Assembly (NCBI RefSeq): GCF_001522545.3
Contig: NC_031770.1
Span: forward strand, 111,334,148-111,398,147
DNA length: 64,000 nucleotides
Source: Parus major
Taxonomy: Eukaryota; Chordata; Aves; Passeriformes; Paridae
Reading direction: 5' to 3'
Of this stretch, positions 14,328 to 25,700 are shown piece by piece. A program made the position numbers and the translations under genes. Under the pieces are notes generated by a model. The model ran no database searches. It was given only the letters and a program-made list of their open reading frames with translations, and was not told where the DNA came from. Each line of letters starts with the position of its first letter. The stretch's first letter is position 1.

Positions 14328-15029
14328 CAATTTACAAGATATCTTTACTGCTCCAGTTATTACCTAGAAAAATAATAATCCCAGGGATCATGCAGCTGAT
14401 TAAATAATTGCATGAATTACCGAGGAACCATTAAAACTGCATTTCAAAGGGAATTGAGAAATGTTTGTTTCTTCTTCCTCTGCTTTTGCATAACAGTTCC
14501 CAAAAAAAGTCTCATCTGCTTGGGCCAGGATGAAGACATTCCTTCCCACTGCACAGGAAGCAAGGCAGATTATTAATTTCACTTCTCAAAACAGAAAAGC
14601 ACAACTCATAGCAAGGAGACATCAGAATAAAAAGTCAGGCAATAAAAAGAAACCCCCAAAGTCTGAAAAATTTGTACCCAATACACATTTTTCCAGTTGT
14701 CTCGCTACCAAGAACCTTCAAAATGTGGCATTTTATTCTCTCAGTGCCACTCCAGCCCCATTGGCAGGAACTGCCTGTGTCAGCACAAAGCTCTGCTGCA
14801 CCCAGCAGCAACGAGGAGCTGAAAAATGAGCATCTGATTCTGGTGATACACAACAGCCAACTATTCTTGTCCATTCAGCGTGTTCATGTAGAACGAGTCC
14901 CTGCGCTTCATTAAATCACCCTCCTTGGTCCTGAGCACACTCTGGGGCTGTGGGGAAGATAAAAAGGTGCTGGGGCAGCTCCCTGGCACTGTCCCACTGC
15001 CCATTTCTCACCTGCCCAAGCTCAGCCAC

Positions 15030-15695
15030 TCCTGTGACTGCCAGGGGAAGGGGCTGGAAAGTTGCTGGGTGGAAAGGGACCTGGGGGAGGTGGCCCAGGT
15101 GGGAAAAGAGGCCAGTGGCAGCTGACTTGTGCCAGCTCTGGGGTGGCAGCAGGGCCAGGGCAGTGCCTGTCCCCTGTGCTGGCTCTGCTGGGCCACCTCC
15201 ATCCCTGGGGACACTGCTGGGACAAGAGGGATGTGGAGCAGCTGGAGCACGTCCAGGGAAGGGAACGGAGCTGGGGAAGGGTCTGAAGCACCAGGAGCAG
15301 CTGAGGGAGATGGGAAAGGGGCTCAGCCTGGAGAAAAGGAGGCTCTGGGGGGAACTTTTCTCTCTCTGGAATTCCCCAGTGGGAGGGGACAGCCAGGTGG
15401 GATCAGGCTCTGCTCCCAGGGAACAGGGACAGGATGAAATGGCCTCAAGCTGTGCCAGCTGAGATTCAGGTTGGATAACAGGAGGAATTCTTCACTCAAC
15501 GGGCTGTCCAGCCCCGGCACAGCTGCCCAGGGCACTGCTGGAGTCTCCATCCCTGAAGGGATTTAAAAGCCTCGTGGTTGTGGCACTTGGGGACATGGGT
15601 CAGTGGTGGCCTTACCAGTGCTGGAGGATGGTTGGATTCCATGATCACCAAGTGCTTGTCCAATTTTAACTATTCTCTGATCCCCCTCAAGGACA
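15030..15695 (+). mobile_element. CR1 LINE 3' fragment
   Basis: The longest CR1 copy here. It reads in the sense direction: gctgggtggaaagggacctg near 15062, tggagcacgtccagggaagg near 15243, then cagcctggagaaaaggaggc and the 3' UTR words ctgctcccagggaacagg and cctcaagctgtgccag, ending near actattctctgatcc. It is 5'-truncated and diverged, with frames broken, so it is not mobile. Confidence 0.85.
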
Positions 15696-18600
15696 CTCCA
15701 GCATGAAACCTCCCAGGGCACCAGCCCTTGTCTTGTGTTCCCTACCACTAAGAGGAATCCCCATCTCCTACCAAAAATCCTTCAAGTAGTTTTGATTTTC
15801 AAACTGAATCACTTCACTGAGGCATCATCTGCAAGACTGGGACTGCAGAGCTGAGAGAGGGATAGGGACCAAGGCCACCCCTTCTAGCAGCAGGCTGTGA
15901 AATCAGTTCAGCCGTGTCACTCAAATTCCAAGGTCAGTGTCAACAAGTAGCAGACAGTATTTCCCTGCATCACAGGCACTCTGTGATACACTCAAACACT
16001 ATGGAAACGTTAACCTGTATTCTCTGAGCAGTTATAAAGCACAGAAGCAGGAGGAGGTGAGAGAAAAGCTTGGATATAATCCCCTCTCTCCTCAAAAGGC
16101 TCCACATAAACACACAAACAGCCTGAACAGGGAGATCTCTTGATGCACATACAACAGCTTTGGGTAAACAGGCTAAGAATAGGTACAGGGACAGCAAAGT
16201 GTCCAAGCGAGACTCCCCTGCACAGGAACACCGAGCTCAAAAAAGAACCATTCCCAATACCATTCCTGCTTTAACCAGTTCTGAGGAGAGGAAATTCGCT
16301 TTGGTTCTTTTTATAACGCTTTCTCCATTACATTTGTCACACAGCTGCCACTTTCTCTCCCAGGGAGAGCTGCTGGAAGCCCAGGCTCGCGTGTCGGCGC
16401 ACGCAGCAGAGATCAGAGATGCACCCGGAAACAGGCGCCAGATCTGTCTGCAGATTCCAGGTCACTCCTTCCAAGGCAATGGAATTATACAGAGACACAA
16501 GTCAGAGTGAAGCCTGGGTCATGCTGGTATAAACTAACCATGAAGATGCTCCTGGCATTGACACCTGAGCAATGTCACCTGAAACACAAGCTCAGCGAAA
16601 CACTCTGCATGCAAAAACATCTTCCCCAACGAGACGTTTGACAAGGGAGAAATAATTCTGTAGCTTGGCCTTTCTAATCAAAATCATCATTGTCCCAACA
16701 ACGTAAAAGTCATTTCAGAGAAAGAGCAGGTCTGATCCCTGAGGGGTGAGGGGAGATCAGCTTGAGTACAAAAACCTTGAGATACCTGCCAGCTCCAGCT
16801 CAATCATTACTCCTAACTAACGACACCCTTGAGACACTGGCAAAAGGCTTGGTGCTATTCATCATTGCCACAAAGTAAAAACAGAGTCAGAAGACCCAGG
16901 AGGAAAATGCAAGGAACCAACTGCAAGATTTCTTTGAATCTTTTTTTTATTACATCTTGATTTTTTGTTAAAAATTCTCAGATTAACATCAACAACGCCA
17001 CTTTGCAGACATTACTGATTTACAGCTTTGCCCGTGAAGAATGGCAGCCTTAAAATTATTTTAAAGGTAAGGAGTGTAAGAAGTTTGCAGATTATGACAG
17101 AGACCAGCAACAAAAAACCAAAATGCTTCTGGGTCAGTCAAATCTGATCTGCTCTGCTGGGAGGGAACCACCTCAGAATCAGCTCCACCTTCTGCTTTTA
17201 ACAACCACCCTACAAGACCACCACAAGGACAGCTCTCCCCTTTCTCCAGGTCCTTGTTTTGTGTCCCATGCACCCTTGAGAACTTTACAAGGAAAGGCTT
17301 AACAGCTAATTGTCAGACTCCACAGTAATTAGTGGCACCTTTCCAAGACATCCATCTCTGGCTGCTTTTTGGATAGCTGGCTCCTCCTCAATCCCCACAT
17401 TAAAATGAAGGTACACAAGGTAGGCGGCAGATTCATTTACAAGCACCAAGGCCTTCCCAGGAGAGATGCCTAAGGAAAGAAATATCTCAGCTAAACAATG
17501 CATGGGTTTTTTTCCTCCCTATTTGCTATGGAAGTGCTATCTTTATTAATTATCTGAGAACGATGCTAACCTATTCCCTGATGTGTATTATTAGATGTAC
17601 AATGCGTTTCTGGGAGTCAATGGGCTCCTGTATCACATGGCCCTCAAATTACCTCTAAATGAGGAAGACAAGATTATACTGTCCTCACTTCTGCCCACCT
17701 GCTGCTCACACATCACAGCTCTGATGTCACCACTGCTTATATCAAAGGTTTCCATCCTATTTTACTTGCAGACCCTCGCGAGTTTCACTGCAGACAGAAG
17801 GGCTCTGGTAGGGAATTCAGGGTAGCTCTGCTTTCCAGACCCCTGAGAAAAAGGCTCACAGCATTGCTCTATATATTTAGGCTCTGCTCTCAACTCTGAG
17901 GCTCCCCACTTGTTTGGCAGCTCCTCCTCGTCACAAGCTCCACCGCTTCCATGCCAACCTTTTCCAGGCATCATCTGCGTGTCAGCAGCACTCCCCAGCA
18001 TATCCTCCACCCCACACCAACACAATCCAGAACACATCACCTCCCACTGAGTGCCCACACAGAGCAGACCTGCAGCAATAATGACTTCCTCGTGCCCGTA
18101 ATAGAAGCACTAAAAGACACGTACGAATCCCAGCCCGCTGTGCTCCTGCGTTACGTATGATGCGGAGGCGCTGGATCACGGGTGGGAAAGACAAGGAAGC
18201 CTTCCCCATGTTCAGTGGTGTGCTCAATTCCATCAAACCCCTACCAAGAAGGTGGGTATATATGGGATGGGGAAAGGGAAAGCTCCTCTTCATGTTGGAA
18301 ATGGGGATGTGTTGATGGGACAACGTAATGGAGGATGTTGGGTGGTTTTAATTGCGTTGTTTTTGTAAGCAGAGAAGGCAATTTCCACATTAAGTGTAAA
18401 ATTTGAATTCTTTATCTCTTTGTCTGGATTTACAAAGTACCCAACCTTTCAGGAAGTGTTCCCTGAGGAAGGTAAAATGCATGGGCAGAGCAGTGCACTT
18501 CCTGCTCCGTGGCACTGTGGCCTTTAAACAAACAGAACTCGCATCCAGGTGAATCCGTCGATGCCAAATATTGCGGCACAGATCTGAGATGACTTTGTTA

Positions 18601-19384
18601 CACTCAGGGGTCACACTGAACAGGAAAGCGGCTCATCCAGAGGCAGATGTAGAAATCCACACTTCAGGCAATGCTGGTACCAAAACACAAGAGGAAGGAA
18701 AACAAACCTCAGGCTACCTGCACTGTCACTGTCCCTAAGATTAAAGTCAGATGAGAAGATACCTGGAAGTATTTTGAATCATGAAAGAAAGCATTTTATG
18801 AGACAAGACAGGTAAAAGACCGAGCAGCTGGGCACTGTGCAAAGGAGGGGAATAGAAATGTTACTTCTGCACTGGGAAATGTTCTTAACATTTTCTATTA
18901 GAAGAAACTTAGAAGTGTTTCTTAGAACCTGTGGTTTAATCCCACATTCTGGTACCACTCTCAGGCAGGCATTTGCATTAGAAAAGTGGTACATTTTCTT
19001 AATGCACCAAAATTCACAGTGAAAGGGGAGGGCAGAGTATAGCAGAGAAAACACAAACCCTGACTCCAGGCAACAGGATTCCAGTCATTCAAGAAGCTGA
19101 GTGTAAGAGAAGTAAATCTGATACTCATTAAGAATATGTGCTTTAAAATAGTCCTTATGTCCTTTAGTGGCTACAGATTAACTGCTGGTTTGGAGGTTTA
19201 GGTTCTGTCCCACCCAAAAAAAAACCCTACAGGATTGATTTGATTGATTTATAAGTCTCAATTTTCTGTATTTCACTCGATTTTACCCTTGAGGAGCAGA
19301 TCATTCTGTAGAGTTATTGGTTATGTCAACATAGCCCTGAGAAACCATTATCCATTTACCACCAATTAGCAGGGACAGATCATC

Positions 19385-19625
19385 AAATCCCCGAATGGTC
19401 TGGATTGGGAGGGACCTTAAAGCCCATTCCATTCCACCCCTGCCACAGGCAGGGACACCTTCCTCCATCCCAGGTTGCTCCAAGCCCTGTCCAGCCTGGC
19501 CTTGGACACTTCCAGGGATCCAGGGGCAGCCACAGCTTCTCTGGGCACCCTGTGCCAGGGCCTCCCCACCCTCACAGCAAAGAATTCTTTCCTAAAATCT
19601 AACCTAAACCTGCCCTCTTTCATCT
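19385..19625 (-). mobile_element. CR1 LINE 3' fragment
   Basis: Antisense CR1 3' end: gattgggagggaccttaaag, ccacaggcagggacaccttc, cagccacagcttctctgggc, then cctaaacctgccctctttca. It is 5'-truncated. Confidence 0.9.
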
Positions 19626-20938
19626 GAGATGGATTAGCCAGACCTCTAAACTGCTCTTGCCGGTAACAGGCATCAATTAACAAACAGCAATGACTTCACA
19701 GAAACGGGATTTCAATTTGCACTTCAAAACCGGCCCTGCAAGTGCTGTAATAACATCAATTTACCTGGTGGGCCAGAGCTCGAGGCTTCCTATGCCCGGG
19801 GATCGATGAGCTGCAAGCCACGGAGCTGCACATGCTTCCGTCTTTATCCTTCCTAAACAAACCCCAAAACCTCAAACTGGCTTTGCACCTCCTCTCAGGC
19901 AGCATCCAGCACCACGATTTGCATGTGCTGAGCTGCAAGAGCCCAAACTCAACCACGACAAGCCCCAGTAATCAGCACTTTCAGGTGTTCTCCGAGAAGA
20001 AAACTCTGCTTCTGAGGATTGCAGCCTCACAACTGCAGCTCATACCCGTGCGAGCTTTAGCCCAGCAAGCACAGCCTGTGTCAGCATGGGTTGTAGGAGA
20101 CAACTAGAGGCCCCAGCTGCATCCCCCAAATCCCATGGGAATGCTTTCCCCACTGCCAAGCCACACATCAGCAGTGATACTTTTTTGTCTTTTCAGTGTA
20201 GAGTGGCGTACGTAACAAGCCTATGAGTTACACTTGTCTTTTCACATGAAAACAAACAAAAAAACCCCAATATTTTGCTTGTTGGGTGGTTAAGACATAG
20301 GAATCCTGCTCTGGGTTTTGCTCATTAGGAGCAACATCAAATATTCCATCCTGAGTTAAAATCCCAGAGTTAGGAGCTGCCTCAAAATATTCACCTACTC
20401 AGAAAATAAAGGTATTTAGCACAGATGGCAGAAAAAATCTCTGGTGATGAGACAAGAGCCAATGACCATGAGATCCTTTCCAGTTCACTGTTTCTGTGGG
20501 GTCTCCAAAGCAGAGAAATTGTCTCTGGACCAGGAACCAATCCACAAAGGGCTGCCGTGATCTTGGCATCAAACAGGTAACATCTGTGGTTAGCTGCAAT
20601 TCCCAGCCTGGTGAAAACATTACTGTGGGTAGCACAGGGAATGCCCTGGGAAAACAGGCAAGGCAACTGGGAGAGGCAATGGGAATCAAAGAGTAAGGAG
20701 GAAAAAAATCAGGCAACAGAGACTGGAAGGAAAAAACAACAAATACACACAAAATAAACACAGCCAGAAGAAAAGAGACAAACTAAAAGTTTGAGCTGAA
20801 GGTGTCATGGCATTTCAAGAATTAATAGCCTTAGGAAGGGCTCTGGCTCCCCATAAGCAAACGAAACTTGTGAACACATCAACAACATCCGACTCATCAG
20901 ATAAACAGTCCCAGAGATCCACAAATATTCAAGGGAAG

Positions 20939-20961
20939 ATGATGATGATGATGATAATGAT
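20939..20961 (+). repeat. (GAT)n microsatellite
   Basis: Short run of GAT units with one AAT interruption. Confidence 0.85.
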
Positions 20962-22384
20962 CTTTCCCAGCCCATCTGAACAGCACACAAACAACCCTTC
21001 AATTTTGCAGAGTATCCTTGAGACCCAGCCTAACTGAAGGCAGTTCAACAATCATGTTTTACTTGTTCCCAGAATTTGCTGCTTTTGCTCTGACCTGACA
21101 ACTGCCAAAATCCATCCTCACGTGTAAACAAACATGAGAGCTAACAGTCTCCACTTGAAAAATCAGAGAATTCCAGAAAACTGCTCTGGACTTCCCTTCT
21201 GCAACACGACATCAAGAAGTTCGAGAACTGTCTGTACCACAGCTGAGCTGCTGGAAAAATTTGCTCAATGAAGGCAGGCAATTACCCCCGCTCCAGAATC
21301 CCTGAACACCGAGCTGAACCCATGCAAACTCCCATTTCTGGAACGAGAAATGGAAAAGCAGAGACGTCACAAAGGCCTGAGTGGGTACAGATAACACTGC
21401 ATGATAACAACTGGGCTCTCAGGTGGTACGTGGAGTTAAGGGATTTGTCAGGGGGAGATGAATCTCTCTCCCCATCATCACATAATCAGACTGTGGTTCA
21501 TTTCTGATGCTATTTCTGCATAGAAACGAGTTTAAGATTACTCAGTACTCGATAAAACCCGCCAACCCACGTTCCAAGATGTTACTATCTCGGATATCAC
21601 AGATTCCTCCATGAGAACAAAAATATCTAAGATAATCACCTGCGTGTGACACTCCTCTCAGGAAACAAAGTTATTTAATCTTCTTCACACACATGTGAGA
21701 CTTGCAGCACAAGAAACCCAGGCACTTTTAGAGGCAAGTTATCATATCATGGTATCAACACACTTGATCTATCAGACTCATGCAAAAGCAACAAGAGGTC
21801 AGAAACTGGTCAATGCTTGGATTTTAACACACACACAGCAACAGAACAGCTTATCTAAAGTGCTTCTCAGCATCTCTGTGAATCCTTAATACCACCTGAA
21901 TTATATCCAGTCCCTTCAGGCTCCAAATTGTTTGGGTTTGGACCAGCATAACAGGACATTAGCCTATCAGTATTATTATTATCACCACACGGGTAAAATT
22001 TTTGGTAAAGACCATGTTTCTTGAGAAGGAAGAGACCTCATGTGGGGAAAACAGCTGTGAAAAAAGAGTAACACGACCTCAACTTTAGCAAATAACTCAC
22101 AGGAGAGCAATACCAGCCAAGCTAAGAAGCCCACAGCGAGGGCAGGCTCGTCCTTGCTGTCCTCACCACCTCATAAGGCAGAACCCCAGCAAGAACCACA
22201 GGGACCACAACTCAGGCACTGCCTCAGAGTGGGAGAAGTGTAGCTGCACTTGCCAGGGTGGATGTGATGGTCCCTGAACCGCTGGGGATCCACAGGCGGG
22301 ACAAGGGGGGGATCTCCGGATTCTTGCTGGATGCAGGAGGGAGGACAGGCAGGAAGGCTGGAGCCTGTCAGCAGCACCTGGGCA

Positions 22385-22910
22385 CCACCTGCCCACAGCC
22401 CTCCCACCGTGAGGGTCCCTAGGCTTGTGGCGACCCCTCCGCAATGTCCCTCACTCTGTGAGACCCCCACAACGCCCCTTGTGCTGTGAGAGACGCCCGC
22501 CCTCACAGCCCACCAGCCCTGAGGGGTTCTCCCAGCCTTGTGGGAGTCCCCCCTTGCAATGTGACATCCCCATATAATGCTTCTCACGCTGTGAGGTGAG
22601 AGATTGCCTTCACAGCCTCGCCAGCCCCCAGCCCTGAGGGAGTCCCCTCGCAAGCCGCCATCCCTGAGGGACACCCCTCACAGACCCCTCCGCCCTCAGG
22701 AATCTCTCCCCACCGTGCCCCCAGCCCTGAGGGACCCTCCGCTCACAGCTCTCCCTAGCCCTGAGGGATCCCCATCAGATACCCCAGCCTCGAGGGACCT
22801 CTCTCGCATCCGCCCCCCAGCCTTGAGGGACCCCCGCTCAGAGCTCCGCCGGCCCTCAGGGACCCCGCGCCCCTCCTCCTGCCCCTCAGGGACCCCCAAC
22901 CGAGCCCCCC
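22385..22910. repeat. Degenerate CCCTGAGGG minisatellite
   Basis: Irregular tandem array with units of roughly 30-45 bp, each carrying the near-palindrome CCCTGAGGG (or CCCTCAGGG) followed by ACCCC and a CTCACAGC-type word. Units are clearest from 22620 to 22900 and older toward 22400. It abuts the CpG-island promoter and explains the long frames seen across it. Confidence 0.8.
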
Positions 22911-23269
22911 CCACACGCCGCCGCTCCAGGGGGCTTCCCCTGGACCGTACCATTCCTGCCTTACCCGGCCCCACGGGCTGCCGCCGGGGGGTTCCGGGGG
23001 GGGGTGTTACCGCTCTCCCACCTTCCTCCCCCTCTCCCCTTGCGTGGTACGGTCCGCTCCTACCTCTCGGCGCCCTCACTTCGCCCTCCGGGCGGAGCCG
23101 TGAGTGGCTGGGGGGGGAGCCATAGCCGCTGCCTCGTCTTCCCGCTCCGTCCGCCCTCCCCTGCTCCCCCCCCCACGGGCCGGACACAGTTGGTTTATTC
23201 CGAGAAGCCGGCCGATCTTCTCCCCTTAAACCGCTGGGTCTCGCACGTCTTCGGCCATTTCCGACCGAA

Positions 23270-23395
23270 CCGGCGGAAGTTGCCGAAGTGGTGGCGGAAC
23301 TTAACGAAGGAGGGCGGAGATATCCGAAGCGGGGGCGGAGATAGGCGAAGCGGGGGCGGAGATTCCCGAAGGGTTGAGGGCGGAGAGCAGCGAGA
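23270..23395 (+). repeat. Promoter array of 20-21-bp units with GC boxes
   Basis: About five to six tandem copies of a 20-21-bp unit of the form GGGCGGAGATNNNCGAAGCG. They begin with diverged copies (gcggaagttgccgaagtg, gcggaacttaacgaagg) and become near-identical at 23311-23375. The better units each contain a GGGCGG Sp1-type box; the early ones carry ETS-like CGGAAGT/CGGAACT. Confidence 0.85.
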
Positions 23396-23455
23396 CTCTC
23401 GCCTCCGGAACCTGCCGGGAACAGCCGAAGCTTCCCCCAGCTCGCCTCTCGCCAC

Positions 23456-23466
23456 TGCGCACGCGC
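23456..23466 (+). promoter_or_regulatory. NRF1-like site
   Basis: TGCGCACGCGC is one base from the palindromic NRF1 consensus (TGCGCATGCGC). It lies in the CpG-richest part of the island, 18 bp from the E2F word. Confidence 0.55.
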
Positions 23467-23483
23467 GCCGCGCCCGGGCGCGT

Positions 23484-23492
23484 TTTCCCGCC
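23484..23492 (+). promoter_or_regulatory. E2F-like site
   Basis: TTTCCCGCC exactly matches the TTTSSCGC-type E2F core, within the promoter island. Confidence 0.5.
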
Positions 23493-23548
23493 TAAAAGGC
23501 AGGCGCGCGTAGCCCATCCCTCACACCCTCCGCTCCCCTCATGGAGGA

Positions 23549-23560
23549 GCCGCCATGTTG
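23549..23560 (-). promoter_or_regulatory. YY1 site
   Basis: The plus strand reads GCCGCCATGTTG, so the minus strand reads CAACATGGCGGC, a full match to the YY1 consensus AANATGGCGGC. In known promoters this orientation usually marks the start of a transcript running in the same direction, here leftward. Confidence 0.65.
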
Positions 23561-25469
23561 TCAGTGTACAATGCTGCCTCGAAGGGACAGCCGCAGCCCG
23601 GCCCCATGGGCAAGCAGCCCTTTGTGTCCCCCTAAAACCCTGGCAGAGTGTCCCCCTGGAGCTCAGTCAGTCCATGCAGTGATGTGTATCCCCCAAGAAG
23701 CCCGTGTCGATGCCCCCGTGGAGCTCCACCATGCCTCAGCCCTGTAGTGATGTGGACACAATGGTTGCCACTGACCCCCTGAGAGATGTCCAGGTGCCTG
23801 CTGGCAGAAGGAGTTAGGAAAACAACCGTGTTGTCGGAAACTGATCAGCAGATACTAAAAGACCACAGTGGTTTGGAGTTTGTTACAATATAGCATTAAG
23901 ATCCACGCTGGAGGGTTGGTGTGAACAGCATCAGTCGTTAAATGTTCTCAAGTCAGAGGAGCCATGTAGAAATCAGCGACAAGTACCGAACATAGCATGC
24001 AACAGATGGTAAGTGAAGCAAAAGCAGGGAAAAAAAGCAATGAAGAAATAAAGGTTGGGGGGGAAAGGCAAGTAACAGTGCCAGCATCTTCTCACAACAA
24101 AACCACATCACACAGGTCTAGCCCTCTGTTTATGCATTCTAATTTTCTATTTTAGGACCTCAATGAAAGGCATTTGTATCTATGGCAATCAAATCCCACA
24201 CCAAAACACACAATATGACAACTTTGGGAGAAATAGTCTTTCATAGAAAGAAATGGGGGTTTATCTCCAGGAGTAAAAAGGGTGATGTGTTTCTGGCCAC
24301 AAAGGAATCTCAGCTTTAATAAAACATGAGCACTTCAAAACAGCGAAAAACCACTTTTCCATCGTTCTGCACTTTTTAACAGTCACTTACACACGTGTAA
24401 AGAATGCAAGGAAAAACTAACTTTTATTCTGAGATGAAAAACCAGCAAGAGGTGAGGCAGGGGCACAGGTCTGCCCTTTGATAAGGGATACAAAATCCAA
24501 TCTCGCCGCAGGGAACGTGCTGTATGGAAGGGCAGGAATAGGTACTGCAGGTTCAAAGGCTCAGAGAAACAATACTTTTTATATTTTATCAGGACAAAAA
24601 TTAAAAAAAAAGACTATGACTGTGGCACAGTAAAAAGACAAAATTAACATTCGAATCACTGAACACACCCACGTTGTCCTACCTCACACATCTGTTCCCA
24701 CTGTGCCACGGCTTGGGGTTTTGTATTCCACCCTGGTGTACCTGGAGCTCTGCAGGAGGAAATAGTGAGACAATCAATCCCTTCAGGTCCTCAATGAGGA
24801 AGAAACACCAGTGGAAAATGTTCACTTCAGGGACAACTCTGGAGAACAATTCTTCTCCCAGCTCCCAAAAGAAGCTGTCAGGAGCAGCAGCCAGTCTGGC
24901 AAGTCTCCCTTTCAGGAAGCACTGTCAAGGCTATTACAGATTATATTAACAGAGATACCTCCAGATTTAATCTTGTGTTTCCCCTTCTTCCTCTAACAAG
25001 AATTGGTTTTAAAGAGGAGTTTTCAAATTCCCTTCTACCAAGTAAAAAATCCACTACTCCACTGCCTTCTCCTCATCCCAAAAGAAAAATTACTGTATTC
25101 AAATACACTAATTTCCCACATTTTCTGCCATCTGGGCTTTTATTTTCTCATATACATGTAAAATTTCCACATCAGAAACAGATCCTAAAGGGCAGGGTCT
25201 GTAACCTGTGATTAATAATTATTTAAACAAGAAAATAAGTTGCCGATAAAGTTGCTTGACGCTTTCCTGGCAAGGAAAAGCCTTTTACTCCTATCAGCTT
25301 CCAAACCTGTTTTCCCAAAGGACTGCCAGTCCTGTTAGAGACTTGGAAAATCCATGATGACCTTGAGTGGAAGCTGACAGGGCAGAGGACTAAAACCACT
25401 AATCCTGCTGTAGGGAAATGTACGGATGTAAAGCAAAGCCACCTAAAAAGCAGCTACAGTTTAGAACTT

Positions 25470-25700
25470 GGCCTTCTGTTCAACCTGTACGAAGAAACTC
25501 TTCCCTGTGAGGGTGGTAAGGCCCTGGAATAGAATTCCCAGAGAAGCTGTGGCTGCCCCATGATCCCTGGAAGTGTCCAAGGCCAGGTTGGATGGGGCTT
25601 GGAGCAACCTGGGATGGTGGAAGGTGTCCCTGCCCATGGCAGGGGGTGGGACTGGAAGAGTTTTAAGGTCCCTTTCAACCCAAACCCATGTGGGATTCTG
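25470..25700 (+). mobile_element. CR1 LINE 3' fragment
   Basis: Sense CR1 3' end: ctgtgagggtggtaaggccc, agagaagctgtggctgcccc, ggtgtccctgcccatggcag, then ttttaaggtccctttcaacc. It is truncated and non-coding. Confidence 0.9.

Larger units (their letters stand above)
1..15029. other. No recognised gene; presumed EXTL3 intron
   Basis: Apart from the candidate exon at 1735-1809, the 67-bp duplication and the homopolymer runs, this is moderately AT-rich single-copy-looking sequence. Open frames are 60-125 codons, unordered on both strands and without recognisable domains. I see no RNA gene. Confidence 0.6.
15696..22384. other. No recognised gene; presumed EXTL3 intron
   Basis: Single-copy-looking sequence with one CR1 fragment (19385-19625) and a GAT microsatellite. 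GC content and CpG rise from about 22160 toward the island at 22.8 kb. No supported coding exon. Confidence 0.6.
22820..23600 (-). promoter_or_regulatory. Second CpG-island promoter, probable alternative EXTL3 start
   Basis: CpG-dense block holding an NRF1-like site (TGCGCACGCGC, 23456-23466), a perfect E2F word (TTTCCCGCC, 23484-23492), a YY1 site (23549-23560), an ETS-like CGGAAGT (23274-23280) and an array of GC boxes. The YY1 site points down the minus strand (AACATGGCGGC), and its ATG opens a five-codon frame (MAAPP, stop), a familiar arrangement at the very 5' end of housekeeping transcripts. Candidate minus-strand donors follow at 23064 (AG|GTAGGA) and 22965 (GG|GTAAGG). A bidirectional start is possible. 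I infer an alternative EXTL3 first exon. Confidence 0.5.

Noticed and set aside
15030..15550. 170-codon and shorter frames on both strands
   Set aside because: CR1 LINE sequence; the sense frame is broken relative to reverse transcriptase.
23534..23747. Plus-strand 68-codon frame starting MEEPPCCQ at the island edge
   Set aside because: The ATG coincides with promoter sequence and the frame has no similarity I recognise; the YY1 orientation favours leftward transcription.
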